DNA from: Oscillospiraceae bacterium
Lineage (GTDB): Bacteria; Bacillota; Clostridia; Oscillospirales; Ruminococcaceae
Length of the DNA stretch: 6,653 nt
Assembly (NCBI GenBank): GCA_017544185.1
Contig: JAFYEQ010000253.1
Location: 1 to 6,653, forward strand
Direction of reading: 5' to 3'
Made by a program: the position numbers and the translations under genes. The notes below the pieces were generated by a model, which was not told where the DNA came from, ran no database searches, and saw only the letters and a list, made by a program, of their open reading frames with translations. Position 1 is the stretch's first letter, and the number at the start of each line of letters is the position of its first letter. Below are positions 1 to 6,036 of this stretch, piece by piece.

Positions 1-186
1 CGAGATGGAAAGGAGCTTTTGAACGCCCCCGCTATCTCAGCTCTCCGCTCTCAACGTTCCTAACTCCCGGATCCTCACCCCTCGCTCCTAACTCCCATAG
101 CCCCTACAACTTGTTGACTATGCTGTCCGTATCACACATAAAATAGTGCGATCATACAAATTTTTGAAAAAACCTTATCATACCTA
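1..186. other. Non-coding region upstream of secD
   Basis: I see no supportable gene here. The first bases could hold the last codons of a plus-strand gene ending off the left edge: two frames reach stops, at about 20-22 and 61-63. Nothing identifies it. The rest holds the degenerate heptamer array at 54-102 and an AT-richer stretch just before the secD promoter. A second, weak promoter-like pair lies at 114-119 (TTGACT) and 137-142 (CATAAA), spaced 17 nt. Its -10 box is poor, so I do not annotate it separately. No tRNA or other RNA gene was recognised. Confidence 0.5.
54..102. repeat. Degenerate heptamer array (TAACTCC type)
   Basis: Read in 7-nt steps from 54, the units are ACGTTCC, TAACTCC, CGGATCC, TCACCCC, TCGCTCC, TAACTCC and CATAGCC. 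Every unit ends in CC, and two are the identical TAACTCC exactly 28 bp (four units) apart. This looks like a decayed tandem heptamer array. Related units recur at 3458-3478. The family differs in sequence from the CCCTTGT arrays elsewhere in the window but shares the 7-nt period. Confidence 0.5.
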
Positions 187-215
187 TTGACACAGGCATT
201 TAAAAATGTTATACT
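187..215 (+). promoter_or_regulatory. Sigma-70/SigA promoter of secDF
   Basis: The -35 box TTGACA (187-192) is a perfect match. The -10 box TATACT (210-215) matches TATAAT at five of six positions, and the spacer is the optimal 17 nt (193-209). The predicted transcription start is near 221-223, giving a leader of about 90 nt before secD. This is the only strong promoter I can see in the window. Confidence 0.85.
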
Positions 216-240
216 GAATTGATTTTGTTTTTTTGGAACA

Positions 241-291
241 ACGGCCCTCGCAGGGCGGGACATAAAAAGCCGTGCGGTGTCTATGGGGCCC
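241..291 (+). promoter_or_regulatory. Structured secD leader with competing stems
   Basis: The leader can form a small stem, GCCCT (244-248) with AGGGC (252-256) and loop CGC. Two alternatives compete with it: ACGGC (241-245) with GCCGT (269-273), and GGCCC (243-247) with GGGCC (286-290). These pairings share bases, so they are mutually exclusive, as in a regulatory leader. I do not recognise a known riboswitch or ribosomal-protein leader, and none of the stems is followed by a U-tract. Function is unproven and the stems are short. Confidence 0.25.
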
Positions 292-312
292 GAAGAAAGG
301 ATGATCTGGTAA
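283..312 (+). other. Possible 9-codon upstream ORF before secD
   Basis: ATG at 283 opens a frame reading MGPEERMIW that stops at TAA (310-312), one base before the GTG start of secD at 314. The close stop/start spacing would suit termination-reinitiation coupling. Against it, no good Shine-Dalgarno sequence precedes the ATG; only GC-rich bases lie upstream. SecDF-YidC genes in some bacteria are controlled by translated arrest peptides (VemP, MifM), but this peptide is far shorter than those and has no signal-like segment. It may be chance. Confidence 0.2.
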
Positions 313-313
313 A

Positions 314-1708
314 GTGAAGAGAGTGAAAAAGCCTGTCTTTTTCCTCGTGTTCGCGCTGATCATGCTGTTCGCAGCATCGGTCATGTGGGGACTGAGCAAC
401 TGGTACGGGGATATCGAGACAGTCTGGATCAAGGGCGTAGAGGATATACGCTTCGGTATCGACATCAAGGGCGGCGTTGACGTCACCTTCGGCCCTCCCG
501 AGGGCTTCGATGCCACCAATGAGCAGCTCGACGCTGCCAAAGAAGTCATAGTACAGCGTATGCTGACCCTCGGCATCACCGACTATGAGACCTATCTCGA
601 CTACAGTGCAGACCATATAATCGTGCGCTTCCCCTGGAAGCAGGACGAGACGGATTTCGACCCCGAGGCTGCCGTAAAGGAGCTGGGCGAGACCGCACGC
701 CTCACCTTCCGTGAGGGCAACGAGACCGACAGCGACGGTGCTCCTTCGGGCGTCACCGCAGAGAACATCATACTCGAGGGCGCAGACGTGGCCGAGGCAT
801 ATGCAGCCTACGATCAGTCCCAGTCCGAGTGGGAAGTGGCTCTCCGTCTCGACGACAGCGGCACACAGAAGTTCGCCGACGCTACGGCTAAGCTCTATGA
901 AGAGGGCGGCTCCATCTCCATATGGATGGATGACACCATGATCTCCGCTCCCAGAGTAAATGCAGTCATCTCCGACGGCAACGCTACCATCACAGGCAGC
1001 TTCGACGCAGAGAGCGCTACGAAGCTGGCTAATCAGATAAACTCCGGTGCCCTCCCCTTCAAGCTGGAGACCACCAGCTTCTCGACCATATCTCCCTCCC
1101 TTGGTCAGGGCGCCCTCTCCGCTATGGTGCTCGCAGGCATCATCGCCTTCGCAGTCATAGCAGTGTATATGCTGATCATGTACCGTCTGCCCGGCTTCAT
1201 CGCAGTGGTATGCCTTATCGGTCAGGTAGCAGGCACACTGGCATTCGTATCGGGCTACTTCGGCTTCAGGGAAGGCTCCATACTCACCATACCCGGTATC
1301 GCAGGCATAATACTCGCAGTAGGTATGGGCGTTGATGCCAACGTCATCACCGCAGAGCGCATCAGGGAAGAGCTGGCAGCAGGCAAGAGCCTTGCAGGCT
1401 CCCTTCGCTCGGGCTACAGCAGAGCATTCTCCGCTATACTCGACGGTAATGTGACGATGATACTCGTCGCTATCATACTCATGGGTGCCTTCGGTACTAC
1501 CGACAGCATCTGGGCAAAGCTCCTGCACTTCGCGTTCTTCATGTTCGGACCCACCACAGCAGGTACCATATACTCCTTCGGTTATACCCTCATGACAGGT
1601 ACCGTGCTCAACCTGTTCTTCGGCGTGTTCTGTGCAAGACTTATGACTATGTCGCTCTCTGAATTCAAGATATTCAAGAAGCCCTCGCTCTATGGAGGTG
1701 CAAAATGA
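314..1708 (+). CDS. secD: Protein translocase subunit SecD
   Basis: SecD partners SecF in a membrane complex that uses the proton gradient to pull exported proteins away from SecYEG/SecA on the outer face of the membrane. The 464-residue protein has an N-terminal membrane segment (about 7-27), the GIDIKGGV motif (48-55), an extracytoplasmic domain up to about 260, then a C-terminal membrane bundle (about 267-442). The signature VGMGVDANVITAERIREE (336-353) holds Asp341, equivalent to the proton-relay Asp of Thermus SecDF, and DGNVT (377-381) is also typical. It is shorter than E. coli SecD (about 615), as is common in Clostridia. GTG at 314 is the first start after an in-frame stop at 302-304; the purine-rich AAAGGA (296-301) is rather far away, and GTG 323 is the alternative. 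Residues about 394-416 form an extra hydrophobic stretch between the last membrane segments. Confidence 0.96.
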   Translation: MKRVKKPVFFLVFALIMLFAASVMWGLSNWYGDIETVWIKGVEDIRFGIDIKGGVDVTFGPPEGFDATNEQLDAAKEVIVQRMLTLGITDYETYLDYSADHIIVRFPWKQDETDFDPEAAVKELGETARLTFREGNETDSDGAPSGVTAENIILEGADVAEAYAAYDQSQSEWEVALRLDDSGTQKFADATAKLYEEGGSISIWMDDTMISAPRVNAVISDGNATITGSFDAESATKLANQINSGALPFKLETTSFSTISPSLGQGALSAMVLAGIIAFAVIAVYMLIMYRLPGFIAVVCLIGQVAGTLAFVSGYFGFREGSILTIPGIAGIILAVGMGVDANVITAERIREELAAGKSLAGSLRSGYSRAFSAILDGNVTMILVAIILMGAFGTTDSIWAKLLHFAFFMFGPTTAGTIYSFGYTLMTGTVLNLFFGVFCARLMTMSLSEFKIFKKPSLYGGAK

Positions 1709-2676
1709 ACAACGCTCCAAAGACCAAGTTCAACTTAAAGTTCATGGAGAACCGCAAGACCCTGTTCATCATATCGGGCTGTCTGATACTCTTCTCCATA
1801 CTCTCCACGTTCATATTCAAGGCTAAGCTGGATATCCAGTTCAAGGGCGGTACGCTGATAAGCTATATCTATACAGGTGATATCGACGTGAACGCGTTCC
1901 AGCGCGACGCCGAGGAAGCACTTGGCGGTCTCTCCGTCAAGGTCACCACGGGTACCGACTTCAATACCGGCAAGAACAATATACAGGTATCTCTGGTATC
2001 CAACGCAGGCCTTACCGCAGAGAAGCAGATCCAGCTCACCAACGCTCTCGAAGAGAAGTACGCAGCCAATGAGATCGAGCTCCTCTCCTCCACGGACGTA
2101 TCTCCCTCTGCCGGAAGCGAGTTCTTCCGCAAGTGTCTGGTAGCAGCTGCCCTCTCCGCGATCGTACTGATACTGTATATCGCATTCAGGTTCAAGAACA
2201 TCGGCGGCTGGCTCGCAGGTATATGCGCGATCATCGCCCTCCTGCACGACATCATCATAGTGTACGGCTCCTTCGTAGTCATGCATATGAGCATCGACGC
2301 CAACTTCATGGCAGTCATCCTTACGATCCTCGGTTACTCCATCAACGATACCATCGTTATCTACGACCGTATCCGTGAGAACAGAGGCCTCTACAAGGAT
2401 ATGCCCCTGAAGGATCTGGTGAACTTGTCCACCAACCAGTCTCTGGTCCGTTCGATCAACACCTCCGTCACCACGATATTCGCTATGCTCTGCGTCACCG
2501 TGGTAGCTATCATGAGAGGCGTCACCTCGATCATATCCTTCTCCCTCCCCATGACCATCGGTCTGGTGGTCGGCACCTATTCCTCGCTCTGCATCGCAGC
2601 TCCCCTGTGGGTATGGCTCGAAGAGCGCAAGGGCGCCAAGGGCGAGAAGCCCGCAGCAGCCACTGTCGAAAAGTGA
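1705..2676 (+). CDS. secF: Protein translocase subunit SecF
   Basis: SecF is the second half of the SecDF motor. The 323-residue protein shows membrane segment 1 (about 19-38), FKGGT (46-50), an extracytoplasmic domain (about 45-140), then five more segments between about 143 and 304. The hallmark ILGYSINDTIVIYDRIREN (208-226) contains Asp215, and LVRSINTS (247-254) contains Arg249. These match the Asp and Arg proposed for proton conduction in Thermus SecDF. The C-terminal 20 residues are polar and Lys/Ala-rich, as expected for a cytoplasmic tail. The start ATG overlaps the secD stop (ATGA), with GGAGGTG (1694-1700) four bases upstream, so SecD and SecF are translationally coupled. The complex is split rather than fused as in Bacillus. 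No yajC or yidC is in view. Confidence 0.97.
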   Translation: MNNAPKTKFNLKFMENRKTLFIISGCLILFSILSTFIFKAKLDIQFKGGTLISYIYTGDIDVNAFQRDAEEALGGLSVKVTTGTDFNTGKNNIQVSLVSNAGLTAEKQIQLTNALEEKYAANEIELLSSTDVSPSAGSEFFRKCLVAAALSAIVLILYIAFRFKNIGGWLAGICAIIALLHDIIIVYGSFVVMHMSIDANFMAVILTILGYSINDTIVIYDRIRENRGLYKDMPLKDLVNLSTNQSLVRSINTSVTTIFAMLCVTVVAIMRGVTSIISFSLPMTIGLVVGTYSSLCIAAPLWVWLEERKGAKGEKPAAATVEK

Positions 2677-2690
2677 TCATAACGACATAT

Positions 2691-2721
2691 CCGGATCCGC
2701 TCTTGCGGATCCGGTTTTTTT
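2691..2721 (+). terminator. Intrinsic terminator of secDF
   Basis: CCGGATCCGC (2691-2700) and GCGGATCCGG (2705-2714) form a perfect 10-bp stem with loop TCTT, followed by seven T residues (2715-2721). It lies 14 bases after the secF stop. On the minus strand the hairpin is preceded by A residues and not followed by a T-tract, so it should stop only the secDF transcript. Confidence 0.95.
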
Positions 2722-2724
2722 CTT

Positions 2725-2744
2725 GCAACCGCGCCAGCAGTCGC
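2725..2744. repeat. Hairpin part of composite repeat (left copy)
   Basis: Arms GCAACCGC (2725-2732) and GCAGTCGC (2737-2744) flank the tetranucleotide GCCA. As plus-strand RNA two pairs are A-C mismatches. As minus-strand RNA the same positions become G-U wobbles, so the full 8-bp stem forms. It is followed by the bases AT and then the CCCTTGT array, in the same order as the copy at 6505-6524, to which it aligns over more than 35 bases. It sits directly after the secDF terminator. Confidence 0.65.
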
Positions 2745-2746
2745 AT

Positions 2747-2812
2747 CCCTTGCCCCTTGTCCCTTGTCCCTTGTCCCTTGTCCCTTGTCCCTTGTCCCTT
2801 GTCCCTTGTCCC
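2747..2812. repeat. CCCTTGT heptamer tandem array (left)
   Basis: One CCCTTGC unit (2747-2753) is followed by eight perfect CCCTTGT units (2754-2809) and a partial CCC. The array lies between the secDF terminator and the stop of the last phage-like gene, in the gap where the two operons converge. Because three heptamers equal seven codons, the array gives repetitive open frames on both strands (a KGQGTRD-type repeat on the minus strand); these are not genes. The number of units is likely to vary between strains by slippage. Confidence 0.95.
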
Positions 2813-2825
2813 TTTACTATCGTCA

Positions 2826-3455
2826 TCACATCACCGCCGTGCCCAGCTCCTCCATGGCCGCCGTGTATCCCGTCCGCGACAGCGCCGTGTAATGGACCCC
2901 CGAGGATGACGAAGGGAACGCCCCCGACGCCGACCCCGTCCATGTGGTGATCTCATCCACTGCCGTGGACGTGTGGGTATAGTCGATGTAGCGTATGTGA
3001 TGCATACGTACCGTGATGTCCGCCGACAGCGTGAAGGACGTGCTCCCCACACCTATGTTGTATAGCGTCACCGACGCGGTGAGACTGTCCAGATCGTAGA
3101 TATCCCGCCACCACAGCTGCCCGCCCGAATAGTGCATCTGCCTGTGCCATACGGCCGCGCTGACGCTCCCGTATGTGCCTATGCACAGTGCATCCGCCAC
3201 CGTATCTCCGCGGAGTATCACCGCCCATAGCCTGAGCGGCAGATCCTCTGTCATCACCTTTGCCCCGTCATAGGTCCCCATGAGGGTCCAGGGGCTCTCC
3301 CTCGGCATCGCCCCGCCGCGCAGCTCATATCGCCATCCCTGTACTATCGTCCCCGACGCGTACAGCGTCAGCCCCATGATATCATCTATGATGCCGCCCC
3401 CCGAAGGACCGCCGCCCTCCTCCAGCCCTAATATATATCCCGCAATAAAGCTCAT
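2826..3455 (-). CDS. Unrecognised phage-like protein, 209 aa
   Basis: I do not recognise this family. It is the last gene of the minus-strand operon, with SD AGGAG five bases before ATG 3455. The N-terminus is a short hydrophobic peptide (MSFIAGYILGLEEG) followed by a glycine-rich linker (14-21), an arrangement I associate with accessory tail or fibre proteins of clostridial phages. Residues about 28-155 look rich in beta strands, with several Trp and Tyr. The C-terminus (about 165-209) is rich in Ser, Thr and Gly and low in charge. Its place right after the hub-like gene suggests a tail-tip, fibre or receptor-binding component, but this rests only on position. No enzyme motif, membrane segment or signal peptide is clear. 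The stop TGA (2826-2828) lies shortly before the heptamer array. Confidence 0.75.
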   Translation of the reverse strand: MSFIAGYILGLEEGGGPSGGGIIDDIMGLTLYASGTIVQGWRYELRGGAMPRESPWTLMGTYDGAKVMTEDLPLRLWAVILRGDTVADALCIGTYGSVSAAVWHRQMHYSGGQLWWRDIYDLDSLTASVTLYNIGVGSTSFTLSADITVRMHHIRYIDYTHTSTAVDEITTWTGSASGAFPSSSSGVHYTALSRTGYTAAMEELGTAVM

Positions 3456-3457
3456 TT

Positions 3458-3478
3458 CAACTCCTAACTCTTGATCCC
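3458..3478. repeat. Three degenerate heptamers overlapping an SD site
   Basis: The intergenic bases read CAACTCC (3458-3464), TAACTCT (3465-3471) and TGATCCC (3472-3478), which are units of the same type as those at 54-102. On the minus strand they give GAGTTAGGAGTT, so the repeat itself supplies the Shine-Dalgarno sequence of the 209-aa gene starting at 3455. They fill nearly all of the 22-bp gap between the two genes. Three imperfect units could be chance. Confidence 0.35.
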
Positions 3479-4701
3479 TATACTTCCTTCACCAGCGTTA
3501 TATCCGTCTTCGTACCGCCCGACTCCTGATAGCTGAGAAGATAGGACGACCCGCCGTAGACGATCCTGCGTACCGTGTCCGATACCTTCTCGATCCTGTC
3601 GGGCATGGTGCCGTCCAGCACCGCCCCGTCGAACATGGTCACGTCATCTACCACCGCCGAGAAGCCATGCCTCGATGCCCCTCGGACGTCCTCGCCAGGC
3701 TCCTCCACGATCCCGAAGCCGTCCCCGTCTGCCGATACAGTGCCGTAGAGCCGTCCCTCCGTCATGCCCTGTACCAGCCCCGACGCAGGTACAAGATCTG
3801 TACCGTCATCGCATATGTCCTCTGTATACGCCTTCGCCCATACCCTGCTGCCGAAGCGGAGCTCCGTGCGGTAAGCGATGTAGCGCACCCCGTCCTGTAC
3901 AAAGGCGCTCAGCCCCTCCGTAGGGACGTATACCGTCATCCCCTCCGCGTAGAAGGATCTTACCGTTACCCCCACCAGAGCCGACGCCAGCTCCGTGGTC
4001 CTCGCCTGAGTGAAGGCCGGACCCGACAGCCTCAGCGTCTGCTGCGGGGATGCGCTGCCTGCGGTGTATACCTCCCGTGACGCCGTGTTCTCCGCCGTCA
4101 CCGCCGTTATCGGCCCCTTGACCGAGTGGGCATATAGCGTGCCGTCCGTCATGCTGTGTTCCCCCGAGCTCTGCCCGAAGGCCGTGAAGCACAGAGCGTT
4201 CCCGTTGGAGCAGTACCATACGCCGCAGCCGTATTCGCTTACCGCCATCAGTATCTGTCTGCCCGTGCGCTTGTTCACGTCCGAAGGGTACAGATCCATC
4301 AGCGGCACCCCCGCCGCCCCCGTGAAGCCGTAGATCTGCGCCAGTCCCCCTATGAACTGCTGTGAACGCACAGGAGCGGATATCTCCGTCGGCCACCTCG
4401 CCGATAGCCCCCTCATCAGGTCGTGGGCCCGTATCCTCACCGTATCGCCGTTACGGCGTATATCGTCCACGTAGTGATCCGCGAACCGCATCCCGTCCAT
4501 GTACAGCTCTATCACATCCCCGGGAGATACGGTCAGCTCCCCCTTCATCGTGAAGCGCAGCTCCGACTCCACGAAGCCGCACACCGCCAGACTGTGCTTC
4601 GTGTCCAGCCGCCGCACCAGCACCAGATCCCCCACCTTGCCCATATCCGCCCTGCTGCCGCCTATCCTTATCTCCACACTGCTAAAGACCGTCGCGGACA
4701 T
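3478..4701 (-). CDS. Phage tail/baseplate hub-like protein, 407 aa
   Basis: This is probably a tail-tip or baseplate hub protein related in layout to the gpD/XkdQ type; the assignment is by pattern, not search. Residues about 24-98 form a beta-rich domain ending in DTVRIRAHDLMRGL (86-99), resembling the hub segment where a strand leads into a short helix. A helix with FIGGLAQIYGF (116-126) follows, and 147-175 (GRQILMAVSEYGCGVWYCSNG and on) matches the later hub unit with its turn before a strand. Residues about 225-290 are again beta-rich. The C-terminal 60 residues look like a separate small domain. There is no lysozyme or peptidase motif. The start at 4701 overlaps the upstream gene by 20 nt, with GAGGA about nine bases before it. 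A true hub normally follows a tape-measure gene; none is present here. Confidence 0.72.
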   Translation of the reverse strand: MSATVFSSVEIRIGGSRADMGKVGDLVLVRRLDTKHSLAVCGFVESELRFTMKGELTVSPGDVIELYMDGMRFADHYVDDIRRNGDTVRIRAHDLMRGLSARWPTEISAPVRSQQFIGGLAQIYGFTGAAGVPLMDLYPSDVNKRTGRQILMAVSEYGCGVWYCSNGNALCFTAFGQSSGEHSMTDGTLYAHSVKGPITAVTAENTASREVYTAGSASPQQTLRLSGPAFTQARTTELASALVGVTVRSFYAEGMTVYVPTEGLSAFVQDGVRYIAYRTELRFGSRVWAKAYTEDICDDGTDLVPASGLVQGMTEGRLYGTVSADGDGFGIVEEPGEDVRGASRHGFSAVVDDVTMFDGAVLDGTMPDRIEKVSDTVRRIVYGGSSYLLSYQESGGTKTDITLVKEV

Positions 4702-5041
4702 AGCCGCTCATCCTCAGCCGTATCCTCCATACCAGCCCGTCCCTGTCCCTTTCTATGGACATCTCCGTGCCGTCGCTCTGCAGCACCGCCGTCGTCCGCG
4801 TCGGCGACATGAACACCACCTCGGCACTGCCGCCCGACAGCTCCGCCGCCACAGCGCGGGCAGCAGTGTCATCCACGTCGGTGAGATCTGCTTCTATCTC
4901 TATGCGCTCTCCCGACCGTGTGCGTACCTGCTCGCCGTATATGTTGGTGTAGCCGTCACTGTATACGCTCTCCCGCCTGCAGGTGTAGCTCTCTTCGTCT
5001 ATGTATCCGCTCACATCCGTATCGCCTATCTTAAGGTACAT
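4682..5041 (-). CDS. Small phage tail-associated protein, 119 aa
   Basis: A 119-residue protein with strand-helix-strand layout. It opens MYLKIGDTDVSGYI and continues with YTNIYGEQVRTRSGERIEI (31-49), a pattern I associate with small structural proteins beside the tail-tip genes of Ruminococcaceae prophages. A helix spans about 57-70, after VDDTA (56-60). Strands follow, with MSIER (94-98) and IRLRMSGYV near the end. It aligns co-linearly with the 110-residue product encoded just upstream (VRDTA also at 56-60, GG at about 70, MIER at 92-95), so the two are probably paralogues. A tail-tube or distal-tail-like fold is possible, but this is inference. The start has GAGGTG about five bases upstream and lies 16 bases after the previous stop. 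The end overlaps the hub-like gene by 20 nt. Confidence 0.75.
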   Translation of the reverse strand: MYLKIGDTDVSGYIDEESYTCRRESVYSDGYTNIYGEQVRTRSGERIEIEADLTDVDDTAARAVAAELSGGSAEVVFMSPTRTTAVLQSDGTEMSIERDRDGLVWRIRLRMSGYVRDGL

Positions 5042-5057
5042 CCCATCACCTCATCCC

Positions 5058-5390
5058 CTAACGTATCACTATATCCAGCTGTGTCCCCGCCAGAGACGTG
5101 TATATCCTCTCTATCATCACCGCGCCATCCCCGAGGATCACCCGTCCCCCGAAGGTCAGCTCATAACCTATGTACCCGCCTTCAAGAGCGGTCTGTATCA
5201 GCTCATCCATGGCCGTGTCACGGACCTGCCGCACCGTGAGGGATATACGGGACAGCTCCGACTGTATCACCGTTATATCTCCCCCAAGCCTCCTACGGCT
5301 CACCGAGCGCGGCGTGAAGCAGGCCTCCGCCGATATCAGCCCCGCCCTCAGCGGGACGTACTCATCATCTGAAAGTATCCTCAGTTCCAT
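5058..5390 (-). CDS. Small phage structural protein, 110 aa
   Basis: The function is not recognised with certainty. The product begins MELRILSDDEYVPLRAGLIS, then shows strands (about 36-56), a helix (about 57-70) with VRDTAMDELIQTALEGG, and a C-terminal strand pair with VMIERIYT (91-98). The layout and several landmarks match the 119-aa product encoded next to it. Its slot, directly after a tail-terminator-like gene, is where siphophages keep the major tail protein. A minimal tube-type protein is therefore one reading, but it is shorter than usual. The ATG at 5390 shares its A with the previous stop (TGATG), and GAGGGGGA lies about six bases upstream. An in-frame extension to 5597 overlaps the upstream gene and lacks this SD, so I chose 5390. 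Confidence 0.78.
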   Translation of the reverse strand: MELRILSDDEYVPLRAGLISAEACFTPRSVSRRRLGGDITVIQSELSRISLTVRQVRDTAMDELIQTALEGGYIGYELTFGGRVILGDGAVMIERIYTSLAGTQLDIVIR

Positions 5391-5698
5391 CACAGATCCC
5401 CCTCGTATATCACTTCTATGTCCTGTCGGTACCGCATATATCCTCTGGCCTCCTTTGCCTCGCATATCATGGGAGATACCGTCCTCACACCGAGGACCGC
5501 GGGCAGCCTCCCCACAGCCGCCGACGCAGCGGCCAGCCCCGTCATCAGCTCCCTCTGGTCGTACCCCTCGGTGCGCAGGGCGCAGCGCACACAGCATATT
5601 CCGTTACCGTCCGCGTGAGCCTGACGCTCACCGGAGATGTACTTTATGTCCGCATCGGCCGCAGCACACATGAGCACCATCATATCGTAGCCGTTCAT
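5390..5698 (-). CDS. Tail terminator/minor capsid-like protein, 102 aa
   Basis: This is probably the tail-completion protein that caps the tail and meets the neck, of the gpU or Minor_capsid_3 type. The helix-strand-helix-strand layout fits: an N-terminal helix (2-14), a strand pair, a long helix RELMTGLAAASAAVGRL (49-65), then strands ending GYMRYRQDIEVIYEGDL. An aromatic-rich final strand of this kind is typical of phage tail terminators. The length of about 100 residues is at the low end for the family. Three cysteines (ICCVRC, about 34-39) are unusual for it. ATG 5698 overlaps the previous stop (ATGA), and a purine-rich GGGGGAGAGAAG runs right up to it. An extension to 5791 lies inside the upstream gene and was not chosen. 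Confidence 0.75.
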   Translation of the reverse strand: MNGYDMMVLMCAAADADIKYISGERQAHADGNGICCVRCALRTEGYDQRELMTGLAAASAAVGRLPAVLGVRTVSPMICEAKEARGYMRYRQDIEVIYEGDL

Positions 5699-6036
5699 CT
5701 TCTCTCCCCCAGATCGTACTCCATATGATGCAAACGTTCCCCGTCGTAGATGTACCGCGCCCCTGTCACGGCGTATTCCCGCCCGTACCATTCTATCACC
5801 GATATCACATCGCTGTCGTATATCATCGTCTCCTCCGGCAGAGTGTTGACCTCATCGCAGTAGAGTATACCATGGCGCAGCTCATCGGTATAGCCCTTCC
5901 CGTGGTGCTTATTGCGGGCGATCTGTACCCGTATTCCCGTCAGTACCGTCTGCGACAGCAGCACCCTCGACAGGTCCGCCCCCTTGCCGTATCGCTTGAG
6001 CACGGCCCTGTGGCACATGATCCGGCGCGGGATCAT
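5695..6036 (-). CDS. Phage minor capsid / head-tail stopper-like, 113 aa
   Basis: It resembles the Minor_capsid_1-type proteins of clostridial and Listeria siphophages, small neck proteins that act as stoppers between connector and tail. Features seen are the start MIPRRIMCHRAVLKRYGKG, the mid segment ILYCDEVNTLPEE, and the C-terminal SDVISVIEWYGREYAVTG (about 75-92). The end reads RLHHMEYDL, matching the LHHWE-type ending of that family. The start at 6036 is fixed by AGGAGG six bases upstream and an ATGA overlap with the connector stop; an in-frame ATG at 6069 lies inside the upstream gene without such an SD. Gene order, connector then this gene then a terminator-like gene, supports the call. 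Family assignment is from memory. Confidence 0.8.
   Translation of the reverse strand: MIPRRIMCHRAVLKRYGKGADLSRVLLSQTVLTGIRVQIARNKHHGKGYTDELRHGILYCDEVNTLPEETMIYDSDVISVIEWYGREYAVTGARYIYDGERLHHMEYDLGERR

Noticed and set aside
114..142. Second secD promoter (TTGACT, 17 nt, CATAAA)
   Set aside because: The -10 box matches only four of six positions and a much better promoter lies at 187-215.
281..1720. A 479-codon open frame antisense to secD
   Set aside because: It is in codon register with secD, so it stays open simply because secD uses no TTA, CTA or TCA codons. The predicted protein is rich in Cys, His and Glu with no domain, and secD is unmistakable.
2747..2812. CRISPR array
   Set aside because: Units are 7 bp and contiguous with no spacers; the right array is the same. 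This is a tandem repeat.
2677..2950. Open frames on both strands through the left heptamer array
   Set aside because: The heptapeptide repeats (KGQGTRD or LVPCPLS type) are only the translation of CCCTTGT units; no SD, and the minus frame overlaps the 209-aa gene.
4499..5239. Plus-strand open frame of 246 codons across the phage-like genes
   Set aside because: Pro/Ser/Arg-rich low-complexity product, no suitable SD, and it lies opposite three well-supported, tightly packed minus-strand genes. The same applies to the plus-strand frames at 5170-5673 and 3667-4080.
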